Shown here one piece after another: positions 1-10,186 of a DNA stretch of 64,000 nt (positions are counted from its first letter, which is position 1; each line of letters starts with the position of its first letter). The DNA comes from Bacteroidaceae bacterium (lineage in GTDB: Bacteria; Bacteroidota; Bacteroidia; Bacteroidales; Bacteroidaceae). A program made the position numbers and the translations under genes. The DNA lies in the NCBI GenBank assembly GCA_017615835.1, contig JAFZZI010000007.1:248001-312000 (forward strand), written 5' to 3'. Below the pieces are notes generated by a model. The model was not told the origin of the DNA, made no database searches, and was given only the letters and a program-made list of their open reading frames with translations.

Positions 1-1119
1 GCGATACGTTAGTCCCTCACCGGCAATTTCGGAATCTCTCATGTGAATGACGAAAGCAGGATCATGAACGAGTACGTGAGCCATCTGAATAAGTTCAAAT
101 CCCTCCGAAAGCACGGTCTCACAATTTTCGCGACTCTGAATACCTCCCACATAGACTAAAGGGATGTCCAGCTCGGAACGGAATATTCTTGCAGTATCTA
201 GGAAATAGGTTTCCCTATACGGCGATGTAGGCATAAGTCTCCTGCCAGCAACAGCCAATCCTGCCTTAAGCCACCAATATTTAAAAGAATCCATATAGTG
301 CGCCATAGTCCTTATGGGCATAGAACCACCCAGGATAACCATAGGAGCCTTGCTTACAAATCCAGCCGAAAGCACTATTCCGTGCACTTTGTGTGAAGAT
401 ATGCGCCTTGCCACATCCAGGCAGTCCTCAATCTGAAGACCTCGTCTGAAGCCATCGTACATATTTGTCTTAACTAAGACAGCCATGTCAGAACCGGCAT
501 GGGCCATCACCTCGTTAAGAACCTCGTCCATCATGCGCATTCTGTTCTCCAAGCAGCCGCCATATGAGTCATGTCGCCGGTTGGTATATGGCGAAAGAAA
601 CTGCGAAATAAGATAGCCGTGACCTGCATGTATCTCAACGCAGTCGAAACCACAGTCCCGACAGAAATCGACGGCCTCGCCAAAATGCATTACGATGTCA
701 TGTATTTCACTCTCACGCAAACGTCTGACCAATGTCGGAGAATAAAGATTAAAGCCAGAAGAAGCTCCAACAGGCATTCTTCCACCACAAGTATGTCTAT
801 GCGTCATATTGCCGCAATGGCCCAATTGGATGGAAACCTTCGCACCTTCGGCATGAACGGCATCGACAAGCTCACGCAGGCCGTTTCGGATTCCTTCATG
901 GATATACAATTGCCCGTCGAACGAGACACCCGATCTGTCGACAGAACAATAAGCGACAGTCGTCATACCGATACCTCCACGCGCAACGGAAGTGTGGTAA
1001 TCTATCAGTTGGCGGCTCGGCAGATTACCTGGACACATATTCTCGAATGCTGCAGAACGGATAGTCCGGTTGCGAAGTGTCACCGGACCCAACTTGTACG
1101 GAGTGAACAGCACTGACAT
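1..1119 (-). CDS. Old Yellow Enzyme family NADH:flavin oxidoreductase (3' end outside window)
   Basis: The minus frame is open from an ATG at 1119 to the window edge, giving 373 residues without the C-terminus. The start MSVLFTPYKLGPVTLRNRTI is the classic opening of the FMN TIM-barrel of this family. Further family motifs follow: a QLGHCG segment, the HAGHGYL segment (substrate/FMN site) with QFLSPYTNRRHD after it, and the phosphate-binding VGGI near the present end. The family reduces activated C=C bonds with NAD(P)H. Whether a C-terminal FeS/FAD module follows cannot be seen. The gene lies 12 bases downstream of a 5-alpha-steroid-reductase homologue in the same operon, so a steroid or bile-acid 4-ene substrate (5-beta-reductase-like role) is a reasonable inference, not proof. 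Confidence 0.88.
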   Translation of the reverse strand, partial: MSVLFTPYKLGPVTLRNRTIRSAAFENMCPGNLPSRQLIDYHTSVARGGIGMTTVAYCSVDRSGVSFDGQLYIHEGIRNGLRELVDAVHAEGAKVSIQLGHCGNMTHRHTCGGRMPVGASSGFNLYSPTLVRRLRESEIHDIVMHFGEAVDFCRDCGFDCVEIHAGHGYLISQFLSPYTNRRHDSYGGCLENRMRMMDEVLNEVMAHAGSDMAVLVKTNMYDGFRRGLQIEDCLDVARRISSHKVHGIVLSAGFVSKAPMVILGGSMPIRTMAHYMDSFKYWWLKAGLAVAGRRLMPTSPYRETYFLDTARIFRSELDIPLVYVGGIQSRENCETVLSEGFELIQMAHVLVHDPAFVIHMRDSEIAGEGLTYR

Positions 1120-1131
1120 TTCTGATATAAA

Positions 1132-1899
1132 TCAATAGATGAAAGGAAAAACTCTTTTCAGACGTTTTCCGTCAAACTCTTCGGGAAACTCCTTTTCGTA
1201 ATGGTGATATATGGCATTGGCCCGGGGAACAAGGTTGGCACAAGTGAACCAGCAGAACACAAGCCCAGCCATGCTCCAAGTCAGCACAGCCCAGCCCAAC
1301 CATTCAATTATCTCACCAAAATAGTTGGCAGACGTGACATAACGGTATAATCCTGTCTTTGGAAAATAATGAGAAGTATCGCCCGGCTTGCGAAGGTTAC
1401 GCACAACCTCATCTGAATGTCTGTTAATCAGCATTCCTGCGAAGAACAGTGTGATGCCCGCCAGAAACTTCCAGCTTATCAGCCATGAAGGCTGGTAAAC
1501 AGCCAGCTCTGGTGCAATTCTGAAGATCCACCAGCCCTGTATATAGCCGTTCACCATATTGAACAGAATACTCATGAATACTATTGCCAAAGGCATCCTT
1601 GAATTTCCCCTGTTACGCAATGGGAAAACAAATGAACGGTGGAAATAGTGAAGTTCGAAAAGAAACAGGAATACCACATAGGGAGAAATCCACCTTACAT
1701 CAGAGGTCCACCACAACACCAGCATGACGAAAAAAACGGGACTTTCCATAACTATCCAGCCAAGGCGGCTGGGAATTGTCGGCCCCCACTTGCCGGAAAT
1801 CAACTTACCATATCCGGCATCGACAAAATAAAGGGAGAAAAAAACAACAGCTCCGGCAATAGCCACTATACAAAGTACTGTATCAAAAATCTCCATCAT
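1132..1899 (-). CDS. 3-oxo-5-alpha-steroid 4-dehydrogenase (SRD5A) family membrane protein
   Basis: 255 residues with about six hydrophobic segments, the usual size and topology of the steroid 5-alpha-reductase family. The C-terminal half holds the family signature NYFGEIIEWLGW (about residues 192-203) and the closing KRLKRVFPFIY, both close to eukaryotic SRD5A proteins. Known members reduce a delta-4 double bond of 3-oxo steroids with NADPH in the membrane. It starts 5 bases after the upstream phosphatase gene and is followed after 12 bases by an OYE-family reductase, so the three form one transcript. In gut Bacteroidales a 5AR/5BR pair of these same two families is known from bile-acid conversion to iso-allo forms; the substrate here is inferred from that. 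Confidence 0.88.
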   Translation of the reverse strand: MMEIFDTVLCIVAIAGAVVFFSLYFVDAGYGKLISGKWGPTIPSRLGWIVMESPVFFVMLVLWWTSDVRWISPYVVFLFLFELHYFHRSFVFPLRNRGNSRMPLAIVFMSILFNMVNGYIQGWWIFRIAPELAVYQPSWLISWKFLAGITLFFAGMLINRHSDEVVRNLRKPGDTSHYFPKTGLYRYVTSANYFGEIIEWLGWAVLTWSMAGLVFCWFTCANLVPRANAIYHHYEKEFPEEFDGKRLKRVFPFIY

Positions 1900-1904
1900 C
1901 TTTC

Positions 1905-3719
1905 TTACAGAGATTTCTCACCCCCCTGCTTTTTCAAATACTTTACGGCAAGAATAGTCAGGTCGTCACTTTGCTCATTGTCTCCTACAAACGCCTCCAC
2001 AGCATCGCTCAGATGGGCAACCACCTTTTGTGGAGATTGTCCTGCAGCACACTGCCTTGATACTTCGATCATCTTTTCAGTCCCAAACTGTTCGTGACAG
2101 GCATTCTCTGCCTCAGTAAGACCGTCTGTATATAGCAATATGGTAGTCTGAGGATCAATGACAGTTCTCTGCTCCTTGTAGCAGAAACCTGTAATTGCCC
2201 CAACAGGAAGATTCGGATCGACAGGAAGTAATTTCACCTCTTGTCCAGCCCCGAAAAGGAGAACTGGAGCGCAGTGCCCTGCATTGCAGTAACACATGTT
2301 TCCGGTCAGAAGGTCGAGAACTCCTACAAATAACGTGACAAACATGTTGCTTTCATTGACGTCGTCCATCGAGTCGTTGATTCGGGCAACAATCTGACAG
2401 GGAGAGTCCTCGTTTGCCGATACTGTGCGAAACATACTGCGTGTGACCGCCATCACCAACGAGGCCGGCACACCCTTACCGCTGACGTCGCCAATGGCAA
2501 AAAAGAGTTTTTCATCGCGTATGTGGAAATCATAAAGGTCACCACCCACTTCTCTGGCAGGAACCAGCGAACCGAAAACGTCAACATCATCGCGTTCCGG
2601 AAAGGGTGGAAATATCTTGGGCAACATATCCATTTGTATACCACTGGCGATACGCAAATCGCTTTCAATCCGCTCCTGTTCTACAATGACTTTGTTCAGC
2701 TGCCTGGATCCCTTTATGATACGACTTATTATGAAACCAAGGAGAAGCATTCCTACGAGCATGAGCAGCGTTTGCTGTAATGCCACTAGACGCAGTTTTC
2801 CATAAATATCCCTGTCAGCACACACAACAGCCATTGACCAGCCTGAATCACCGCCGATCGGACCATAAAACACATAATTCAACGCCCCTTCCTCATCGGT
2901 TACTTCAGCCTTACCGCTTTTTCCCTCCATCAGGTCACGGTTTACACGGACTACCGAAGTGTCGCTCAGATGAGCAGTCAGTTCAACGATGTTGCGGTTC
3001 ATGACAAGGCTTTCGACAGGGCAGGCAATGATCTGTCCCTGACGCGATATTACCACATTGTAGGATGAAGGATACAGTTGTCTGGCATTTATCTCCGAAC
3101 CGAACCACTCAAGTGAGACGTCAGCTGCAATGATACCTACAATGCGTCCTTTGCTGTCGCGAAGCGGAACAGAATAAGTGGTTACCATAGAACGGGCGCC
3201 TTCAGCGTCCAGATAGGGTTCGCTCCAATAGGAATTTCCGGAGTCCAGAGGTTTCAGGTAGAAGTCTTTTTTTGTGTAGTCATGGTCAGGGCCTGCCAAC
3301 TGTGATATCTGTTCATTTCCATATGCATCTACACGGACATAAGGCTCAAACCATTGACCCTGGGTGGGATAATAGTTGGGAACGAATGCAAGAAAGCCTC
3401 CTATTATCTGCTCGTTCTGCAGGGCGATTCGCCGCGCGACCCCATATAGGGAATCAGGTTCTCCAAGCCACCTTTCAGCCTCCCACAAATGGTTTCCCAC
3501 AGCCGATTCCACGGCATTCATTACATTCTGAATCTCAAGGCTCTTCACATATCGCTCAGTTACAGCCCTGCGCTCAACCTCTTCTCGGATACCCTCTCTG
3601 GCGAACCAGAACTGCAAAGCACTGGTGAGCTCTATTATTACTGCCACAGTTATTATGATGGCAAGGCTTGACCTTGTCTTCAACGCTCTGCTCCATTGTC
3701 CTACACTCTTTGTCTTCAT
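1905..3719 (-). CDS. Sensor protein phosphatase, Cache-like extracellular domain plus SpoIIE/RsbU PP2C domain
   Basis: 604 residues. A first membrane helix (about 18-38) precedes a periplasmic segment of some 270 residues with double-Cache-type features (WFEPYVR, SYWSEPYLDAEG, IVGIIAADVSLEW). A second helix (about 311-335) leads through a short linker to a SpoIIE-type phosphatase domain (about 355-600) with metal ligands in GGDLYD (Asp394, Asp397), GDVSGKG (Asp411), the NAGH segment, YTDGLTEAEN and the terminal DDLTILAVKY. Such proteins dephosphorylate anti-sigma-factor antagonists in response to a ligand. No partner STAS or kinase gene is seen nearby. It is the first gene of the operon with the two reductases, which suggests the sensed molecule may relate to their substrate (inference). 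Confidence 0.9.
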   Translation of the reverse strand: MKTKSVGQWSRALKTRSSLAIIITVAVIIELTSALQFWFAREGIREEVERRAVTERYVKSLEIQNVMNAVESAVGNHLWEAERWLGEPDSLYGVARRIALQNEQIIGGFLAFVPNYYPTQGQWFEPYVRVDAYGNEQISQLAGPDHDYTKKDFYLKPLDSGNSYWSEPYLDAEGARSMVTTYSVPLRDSKGRIVGIIAADVSLEWFGSEINARQLYPSSYNVVISRQGQIIACPVESLVMNRNIVELTAHLSDTSVVRVNRDLMEGKSGKAEVTDEEGALNYVFYGPIGGDSGWSMAVVCADRDIYGKLRLVALQQTLLMLVGMLLLGFIISRIIKGSRQLNKVIVEQERIESDLRIASGIQMDMLPKIFPPFPERDDVDVFGSLVPAREVGGDLYDFHIRDEKLFFAIGDVSGKGVPASLVMAVTRSMFRTVSANEDSPCQIVARINDSMDDVNESNMFVTLFVGVLDLLTGNMCYCNAGHCAPVLLFGAGQEVKLLPVDPNLPVGAITGFCYKEQRTVIDPQTTILLYTDGLTEAENACHEQFGTEKMIEVSRQCAAGQSPQKVVAHLSDAVEAFVGDNEQSDDLTILAVKYLKKQGGEKSL

Positions 3720-3747
3720 CTGTCATCCGTAGGTGGAATGAGTGATG

Positions 3748-3755
3748 CAAAGATA
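3748..3755 (-). promoter_or_regulatory. Probable -7 box of the phosphatase/reductase operon
   Basis: On the minus strand the sequence reads TATCTTTG, matching the Bacteroidota TAnnTTTG -7 element, about 29 bases before the ATG at 3719. No clear TTTG is present 19-20 bases further upstream, so the -33 element is weak or absent. Confidence 0.45.
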
Positions 3756-3844
3756 TTCTTTTTTCATCTTATTTCGGTCTATTTGCGTTTTCTTCGCAGC
3801 GTTTTATGTACATTTACGGGGAAATAACCGATGCCCGTTGCTCA

Positions 3845-5977
3845 ATGAATCCGGAATTTGTCAGAATAATATGCAGGGAGACCGGGCTGGAATCCTGGAG
3901 AGTAGAGAACACTCTCAATCTGCTCGAAAACGGAGCCACCATTCCTTTCATAAGCCGATACCGCAAAGAGGCTACAGGCGGCATGGACGAAGTACAGATT
4001 GCCCGCATCAGTGATTCGGTTGAGCGGTTGACGGTTATTGAAAAGCGCAAAGAGACAATACTTGACTCGATTGAAGGACAGAAAAAACTGACTCCGGAAC
4101 TTAAAGCACGGATAGAGAGTATCTGGAACCAGACAGAGCTGGAAGACATTTACGCACCATATAAGCCCAGACGTCGCACTTTGGCTTCCATTGCCCGGGA
4201 AAAGGGCCTTGAACCCTTGGCTACGCTACTTAAGAGACAAGACAGTCAGATTAATCCAGAAAAAGAAGCCGCAAAATACATAAACATAGATAAGGGGGTT
4301 GAAAGCATAGAAGATGCACTGGAAGGGGCCATGCATATCATTGCTGAGAACATATCGGTCAACGAGGAAGCCCGCAATATCGTGCGCGGTTTCTTTAGAC
4401 GCAGTGCCCGCATCTCAAGCAGAGTGGTCAGGGGCAAGGAGACAGAAGCCCAGAAATACCGCGACTGGTTCGACTTCAGCGAGCCTTTGAACCGATGTGC
4501 TTCACACCGACTACTGGCTATGCGACGCGGAGAAGCCGAAGGGTTCCTTAGCGTTTCTATAGATATTGACGACGATCTGGCCTCAGAAGCCCTTTCACGC
4601 CGTTTCGCCCACGGAGGTTCCAAATCATCCAACTACGTTGACCAGGCCGTCCGTGATGCCTACGGAAGACTGCTCCAACCTTCTGTCGAAAATGAATTTG
4701 CAGCACAGTCAAAAGAAAAGGCTGATGCCGAGGCTATCCGGATATTCAGACGTAACCTTGAACAGCTGCTGATGGCTTCACCTCTAGGTCAAAAGGCGGT
4801 GCTGGGCATTGATCCAGGTTTCCGCACAGGCTGCAAGGTGGTGTGTCTTAATCGAGAGGGTGCGCTTTTGCACAATGAAACTATCTATCCTCATCCACCT
4901 GTAAACCAGAGTCGTCAGGCAGCTGCCAAAATAGGCACTTTGGTGGAACAGTACAAGATTGAAGCCATCGCCATAGGCAACGGAACGGCTGGGCGCGAGA
5001 CCATGTCATTCATAAACGGATTGAAACTTCCCCATAACGTTCAGATCTTCTCTGTAAACGAAGATGGCGCATCTGTATATTCTGCATCGAAGACTGCCAG
5101 AGATGAGTTTCCTGACTATGACGTTACAGTACGTGGAGCCGTATCGATAGGTCGTCGCCTCATGGATCCTTTGGCCGAACTGGTTAAAATAGACCCCTCT
5201 TCTATAGGAGTAGGACAATATCAGAAAGATGTCAACCAAGCGGAACTGAAACACTCGCTCGACCAGACTGTAGTGAGTTGCGTTAACCGTGTTGGCGTGA
5301 ATGTAAATACAGCAAGTTCCCACTTGTTGACTTACATAAGCGGATTAGGCCCCCAACTGGCACAGAATATTGTAGATTACAGGAATGAGAACGGATCTTT
5401 CAGTTCAAGAAACGAACTTAAGAAGGTGCCCCGTCTAGGCCCCAAGGCTTTTGAGCAGTCTGCCGGCTTCCTGCGCATTCTGAATGGCGAGGAGCCGCTG
5501 GATAACTCATCTGTTCACCCCGAGAGCTATGGTACAGTCAAGAAAATGGCCTCCGATTTGGGCTGTACCGTACAGGAACTGATGACGTCGTCCGACCTGC
5601 GCTCAAAGATTGACATCAACCGCTATGTCAGTGAAAGAATAGGAATCCCTACTCTGAAAGACATCATGCTAGAGTTGGAGAAACCTGGACTTGACCCCAG
5701 AGGACCGCTGAAGAAATTCGAGTTCTCTCACGAAGTACACACAATCAATGACGTACACATCGGCATGGTGTTACCTGGCATTGTGACAAACATAACTAAC
5801 TTCGGATGTTTTGTTGACATCGGAATACACGAGAATGGACTGATACACATCTCAAAACTGGGGCATGGGCGGCGCATTGCGGACCCTACTCAAAAAGTAT
5901 CTCTGCAACAACAGATTCAAGTCAGGGTCCTTGACGTTGACCTGCAGCGAAAACGCATCAGTCTTGAGTTGGAATAA
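3845..5977 (+). CDS. tex: Tex family RNA-binding transcription accessory protein
   Basis: 710 residues from the ATG at 3845. An ATG 39 bases upstream is possible, but MNPEFVRIICRETG gives the usual family length and start. Domain order: N-terminal helical Tex domain with the signature TIPFISRYRKEATGGMDEVQ (about 30-50), YqgF/RuvC-like fold with LGIDPGFRTG (about 318), helix-hairpin-helix segment LLTYISGLGPQLAQNIVDYR (about 490-510), and an S1 RNA-binding domain from about residue 640 with FGCFVDIGIHENGLIHISKL. Tex binds nucleic acid and affects transcription. The stop codon abuts the stop codon of the convergent mutS with no intervening base. Confidence 0.95.
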   Translation: MNPEFVRIICRETGLESWRVENTLNLLENGATIPFISRYRKEATGGMDEVQIARISDSVERLTVIEKRKETILDSIEGQKKLTPELKARIESIWNQTELEDIYAPYKPRRRTLASIAREKGLEPLATLLKRQDSQINPEKEAAKYINIDKGVESIEDALEGAMHIIAENISVNEEARNIVRGFFRRSARISSRVVRGKETEAQKYRDWFDFSEPLNRCASHRLLAMRRGEAEGFLSVSIDIDDDLASEALSRRFAHGGSKSSNYVDQAVRDAYGRLLQPSVENEFAAQSKEKADAEAIRIFRRNLEQLLMASPLGQKAVLGIDPGFRTGCKVVCLNREGALLHNETIYPHPPVNQSRQAAAKIGTLVEQYKIEAIAIGNGTAGRETMSFINGLKLPHNVQIFSVNEDGASVYSASKTARDEFPDYDVTVRGAVSIGRRLMDPLAELVKIDPSSIGVGQYQKDVNQAELKHSLDQTVVSCVNRVGVNVNTASSHLLTYISGLGPQLAQNIVDYRNENGSFSSRNELKKVPRLGPKAFEQSAGFLRILNGEEPLDNSSVHPESYGTVKKMASDLGCTVQELMTSSDLRSKIDINRYVSERIGIPTLKDIMLELEKPGLDPRGPLKKFEFSHEVHTINDVHIGMVLPGIVTNITNFGCFVDIGIHENGLIHISKLGHGRRIADPTQKVSLQQQIQVRVLDVDLQRKRISLELE

Positions 5978-8596
5978 CTACTTTCCCCTGAGAATCTTCC
6001 GGATATTGTGAAGCTTGTTCAAAGCCTCTATAGGTGTCAGGTTATCAATATCTGTATTGAGAATATCATCACGTATCTGACTCAGGACGGGGTCATCAAG
6101 CTGAAAGAAACTCATCTGCATACCTTCACGATGACCGGCAATCAGTTCGGTAGGTTTACTCACTCCCTGTCCTGCCGATGACTGCTCCATTTCTGCCAAA
6201 ATATCATTTGCACGCTTCACTATGCTGCCCGGCATGCCGGCCATCTCGGCCACGTGAATACCGAACGAATGCTCGCTTCCCCCCGGCTGAAGCTTACGCA
6301 GGAATATCACCTTCCCGTCAACCTCACGTACAGAGACGTTATAGTTACGGATACGCGGAAAAGATGCCGCCATTTCATTCAGTTCATGGTAGTGGGTAGC
6401 GAATAGTGTCCGGGCTCGGGCGCGAGGCTGCTCGTGGATGTATTCGACAATGGCCCAGGCAATCGAAATGCCATCGTAAGTTGATGTTCCCCTTCCCAAC
6501 TCGTCAAAAAGTACCAGACTTCTCTGCGAGAGATTATTCAGAATCCCTGCCGCCTCGGTCATCTCAACCATAAACGTCGATTCTCCGGCCGAGATGTTGT
6601 CGCTAGCCCCGACACGGGTAAAAATCTTGTCAACCACACCCACTCTGGCGCTCTCTGCCGGTACAAAAGAACCCATCTGCGCCATGAGTGCTATGAGTGC
6701 TGTCTGACGCAAAAGTGCAGACTTTCCGGCCATGTTAGGACCGGTAATAACCAGTATTTGCTGATTGTCCGTATCAACCGTAAGGTCGTTGGCAACGTAA
6801 CTTTCACCCGGTGGCATCATTGCCTCTATTACAGGATGACGTCCCTGCCGGATATCCAGCACAGTACTGTCATCAATTACCGGCCGGATGTACCGACGTT
6901 CTTTTGCCAACATTGCGTACGAGATGAGACAATCTATCTGGGCAACGGCAACGGAGTCAGACTGAATCGTCTGTATATGCGGAAGGATTGACTGAACCAG
7001 ATCTCCGTATATTCTGGCCTCAAGAGCCAGAATTCGATCCTCTGCTCCAAGTATTGTCTCCTCATACTCTTTAAGTTCCTGTGTAACGTAACGTTCAGCA
7101 TTAACAAGAGTCTGCTTGCGAATCCAGTCGGCAGGCACTTTGTCCTTGAACGTGTTGCGTACCTCAAGATAGTAGCCGAAAACGTTGTTATAAGCGACTT
7201 TGAGACTGGCTATACCTGTAGCCTCTGTTTCACGTTGCTGTATCTTCATCAGATAGTCTTTGCCGTTGCGCGAAATCTCACGCAGATGGTCAAGTTCGGT
7301 ATTGACTCCATCTGATATCACACCACCTTTACTGACCAATATCGGGGCATCGGGTCTGAGTTCGCGGGCTATGCGATCGCGCAACTCCTCACACAGTCCG
7401 ATGCGCTCGCCTAGAGCGTTCAACCCTTCATCAGCTGCTGCAAGACAAGCCTCTCTAATACCTACCAGACTCTGCAACGCCATGCGGAGTGCGTTGACCT
7501 CGCGCGGATTAATGCGCCCTACTGCGGCCTTTGAGATAAGGCGCTCGAGATCACCCATCTGCTGAAACGAATCCTTGAGAGACTGGCATGTATCGGGATC
7601 GCGAAACAGGTATTCAACCACGTTGAGGCGAGCGTTCACCGCAGCAGGATCCTTTAGAGGGAAAAGTATCCAGCGCCTTAACAAGCGTCCTCCCATCGGA
7701 CTGGAAGTTCTGTCCATGACCTTCAGCAATGGCATCCCGTCCTCATTCATGCTGTCAACCAACTCAAGATTGCGGATGGTGAAACGGTCAAGTCTGACGA
7801 ACCGTTCTTCTTCAATAAGCCGTATGGAACTGATGTGCGACAAGTTGGTATGCATAGTCTCTGCCAGATACTCCAGAATGACACCTGCGGCCACCTTCCC
7901 GTTACGAAGATGGTCAACGCCAAACCCCTTCAAGTTACGAGTCTTGAAGTGGGATAAAAGGCGCTCTTTGGCAAACTGTTCTGTGAAGGCCCAGTCCTCC
8001 ATCTCGTATAGCAGATACTTACTTCCGAAACTCTCCTCGAACAACCGGCGTCTTCCTCTTTCGACCAATACCTCTTTGGGCAGAAAGTTCGACAACAACT
8101 TGTCAATATGGTCAAGCGGTCCTTCTGCGGTGAGGAATTCGCCCGTCGAGATGTCGAGAAAAGCTATCCCCCATGCACCCTTGCCGAAATGCACTGCCGC
8201 AAGAAAATTGTTTTCTTTATTCTTCAGCACAGTATCATTCATCGAAACACCGGGTGTTACCAACTCGGTAATGCCTCGCTTTACCAACGTTTTCGTCAGT
8301 TTAGGATCTTCCAACTGGTCACATATTGCCACGCGTTTTCCCGCCCTTATTAACTTTGGCAGATAGACATCCAGAGCATGGTAGGGAAATCCTGCCATCT
8401 CGGTATTCTGATTTTGCTTGCCGTTTGAACGGCGCGTGAGGGTTATACCCAGTATCTCGGACGCAATCACGGCATCAGAGGAGTAGGTTTCGTAGAAATC
8501 TCCGCACCTGAAAAGCAGAATAGCATCGGGGTTCTTGGCCTTAAGGTCATAGAACTGCTTCATCATCGGAGTCTCGTTCGGACTGGAGGTTTTCAT
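5978..8596 (-). CDS. mutS: DNA mismatch repair protein MutS
   Basis: 872 residues, normal length for MutS1. The mismatch-recognition Phe-X-Glu motif lies in GDFYETY near residue 33-39. The connector, lever and clamp regions follow, then the ATPase with Walker A GPNMAGKS (619-626), the ST segment [14 protein letters not shown], Walker [17 protein letters not shown] (about 692-707) and [15 protein letters not shown] segment near residue 827 looks like a beta-clamp-binding motif. MutS recognises mismatches and starts repair with MutL. It lies 17 bases downstream of gltS and is probably co-transcribed with it; no mutL is in the window. Confidence 0.97.
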   Translation of the reverse strand: MKTSSPNETPMMKQFYDLKAKNPDAILLFRCGDFYETYSSDAVIASEILGITLTRRSNGKQNQNTEMAGFPYHALDVYLPKLIRAGKRVAICDQLEDPKLTKTLVKRGITELVTPGVSMNDTVLKNKENNFLAAVHFGKGAWGIAFLDISTGEFLTAEGPLDHIDKLLSNFLPKEVLVERGRRRLFEESFGSKYLLYEMEDWAFTEQFAKERLLSHFKTRNLKGFGVDHLRNGKVAAGVILEYLAETMHTNLSHISSIRLIEEERFVRLDRFTIRNLELVDSMNEDGMPLLKVMDRTSSPMGGRLLRRWILFPLKDPAAVNARLNVVEYLFRDPDTCQSLKDSFQQMGDLERLISKAAVGRINPREVNALRMALQSLVGIREACLAAADEGLNALGERIGLCEELRDRIARELRPDAPILVSKGGVISDGVNTELDHLREISRNGKDYLMKIQQRETEATGIASLKVAYNNVFGYYLEVRNTFKDKVPADWIRKQTLVNAERYVTQELKEYEETILGAEDRILALEARIYGDLVQSILPHIQTIQSDSVAVAQIDCLISYAMLAKERRYIRPVIDDSTVLDIRQGRHPVIEAMMPPGESYVANDLTVDTDNQQILVITGPNMAGKSALLRQTALIALMAQMGSFVPAESARVGVVDKIFTRVGASDNISAGESTFMVEMTEAAGILNNLSQRSLVLFDELGRGTSTYDGISIAWAIVEYIHEQPRARARTLFATHYHELNEMAASFPRIRNYNVSVREVDGKVIFLRKLQPGGSEHSFGIHVAEMAGMPGSIVKRANDILAEMEQSSAGQGVSKPTELIAGHREGMQMSFFQLDDPVLSQIRDDILNTDIDNLTPIEALNKLHNIRKILRGK

Positions 8597-8613
8597 TTTC
8601 CTGAGAGATGAAA

Positions 8614-10047
8614 TTACTGTTCCGCACTGTGAGACAGTCTGCGTTTTCTCAGAAGGAACAATGTAAAGCAGACAAGAACTACAACAAGAATGCCCAATGT
8701 CGTCAGTGTTGCCGAAAGGCTATGGGGCGCATAGCCCAGCAGCAGCAGTATGGGAAATCCCATAATCATGGCAGGAATATTCTGCAACACAAGGTTATTG
8801 GCTGCGGGAGTCTCATAGCGAGGATCTATTTCGCGTAACAGTATCATACCGTTGCTTGCAGTGCCTGTCAGCATTCCGAACATGGCAAAGAAACCCTCAT
8901 ACTCATATTCAGGATATATTCTACGGCACACCATCCTAACGTAGAAGAAAGTAACAGACGCCCCTGCCAGGCAGACCAGCGTCAGAGGAAGTGCTATCGC
9001 CTTGAGATTGGTAAAGTTTATGGCAGCCGTTCCAGCCACTATCATCAAGTCGAAGCAAAATCCGCTAATACGATTCAAGAGAAAGTCATTCAGATACTCC
9101 CGATGCATTATGTTCTTGCTGCGCAGCCAGTCGTGGCACTTCCTTGTCAGAGCTCCGAACAGTATTCCCCAGAAAAAATTGAAACCATAGACAAGAGGTT
9201 TGACGGTCTTCTCTCCGAAAGATCCCATATCAAGTTGCCCGATGCCCTTCATCAACAGGAACACAAGCATATAAGTCGCTATTACGATACTGGCCATTAT
9301 CGTCAACTTATCCACGGACTCTGAGTGCGGAAGTTCATTGTTTGCCTCATAGTCACTGAGCCTGTAGCGGTCGTTAATCTCGTCAGACTTGATTCGGAGC
9401 TTATTCTTTCCGTTCAAAATGTTCATGTATATTACACCGACAACACTGCCGACTATGAAACCAATAGCGGCTATTGAGAGTCCGAAGTCAATGCCGTAAA
9501 AGAGGATTTCCTGGTCTGCAGCCGTATTCTGATAGATGGTCCCGAAATTCAGAGCCTGTCCGGGACCTTGTCCGTAGCCCATAGGCAAAAGCAGTCCGGC
9601 CGAGTAAAAAATATCACGCCCTATCAACGGGTTGCGCCACCATACAAACAAGGGAATCGTTATAAGCAGTCCGACAATACCTTGAATTATGTATGTAGCT
9701 GCAGTGAGAGTTCCGGTGTCGATTACTGTCATCGTGTTCGACCGGCTTGCCTTGCGCGGAGATCTGAGCGACATGGCGATGAAGCCGAGTGCCAGAGCAT
9801 GATAGGTCACAATCTCCATGAAACGTTTGTCAATGAAACCGTCAACGGACTGGAAAGCCTTCAGAAGCAGTATTATCAAACCTCCAATGAGGGCAGATGG
9901 GATGAGGCTGCGTCGCATGAAAGCCACTTTGCGGCGGATGGTATTTCCAGCAATTATGGCAACGGCTAGCAGGAATATCTGAATCAGCGAGTTCCAGGTC
10001 TCGGAAGAGTCGAACGCTGTTACCGCAGGAGAAGAGGACATTAGCAT
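8614..10047 (-). CDS. gltS: Sodium/glutamate symporter family transporter (GltS-like)
   Basis: 477 residues from the ATG at 10047 (an ATG at 10041 is equally possible). The open frame runs further upstream to 10182, but that part overlaps the leuS promoter and a -7-like box at 10064, so it is not coding. About ten hydrophobic helices are visible. The segment [17 protein letters not shown] is the glycine-rich pore-loop signature of the ESS family, and a second inverted half has [18 protein letters not shown]. These proteins import glutamate with sodium. Assignment to the family is firm; the exact substrate is inferred. Confidence 0.88.
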   Translation of the reverse strand: MLMSSSPAVTAFDSSETWNSLIQIFLLAVAIIAGNTIRRKVAFMRRSLIPSALIGGLIILLLKAFQSVDGFIDKRFMEIVTYHALALGFIAMSLRSPRKASRSNTMTVIDTGTLTAATYIIQGIVGLLITIPLFVWWRNPLIGRDIFYSAGLLLPMGYGQGPGQALNFGTIYQNTAADQEILFYGIDFGLSIAAIGFIVGSVVGVIYMNILNGKNKLRIKSDEINDRYRLSDYEANNELPHSESVDKLTIMASIVIATYMLVFLLMKGIGQLDMGSFGEKTVKPLVYGFNFFWGILFGALTRKCHDWLRSKNIMHREYLNDFLLNRISGFCFDLMIVAGTAAINFTNLKAIALPLTLVCLAGASVTFFYVRMVCRRIYPEYEYEGFFAMFGMLTGTASNGMILLREIDPRYETPAANNLVLQNIPAMIMGFPILLLLGYAPHSLSATLTTLGILVVVLVCFTLFLLRKRRLSHSAEQ

Positions 10048-10063
10048 TGGATCTTTTTTTCTG

Positions 10064-10071
10064 TAAAGATA
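10064..10071 (-). promoter_or_regulatory. Possible -7 box of gltS
   Basis: The minus strand reads TATCTTTA, one base off TAnnTTTG, 16-17 bases before the ATG at 10047. No -33 TTTG is present at the right spacing. Its main value is that it argues against the longer open frame reaching 10182. Confidence 0.3.
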
Positions 10072-10100
10072 GTTGTTTTTGATCACTTTTGCCTCTCCGG

Positions 10101-10132
10101 TTTGCTTTTTCAGCAGAGTTGAAGTACTTTTG
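10101..10132 (+). promoter_or_regulatory. leuS operon promoter, Bacteroidota type
   Basis: TTTG at 10101-10104, a 20-base spacer, then TACTTTTG at 10125-10132 followed by CAC. This matches the primary-sigma consensus TTTG-N19/20-TAnnTTTG. The predicted start of transcription near 10139 excludes the in-frame ATG at 10073 and supports the ATG at 10187. Confidence 0.8.
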
Positions 10133-10186
10133 CACCTCAATCGGGCGCTCGCGCGGGCGCACACAACAGCTTCAACTTTCAAGACA

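Noticed and set aside
571-1116. Plus-strand open frame of 181 codons
   Set aside because: It lies antisense to the OYE-family gene, whose minus frame carries all recognised motifs and runs to the window edge.
7575-8366. 263-codon plus-strand frame inside mutS
   Set aside because: Shadow of the mutS minus frame, basic and serine-rich without domain pattern.
10048-10182. Upstream start of GltS
   Set aside because: It would overlap the divergent leuS promoter and adds a charged stretch foreign to the family.
10073-10186. Upstream start of LeuRS
   Set aside because: The region holds the TTTG-N20-TACTTTTG promoter and is not homologous to LeuRS.
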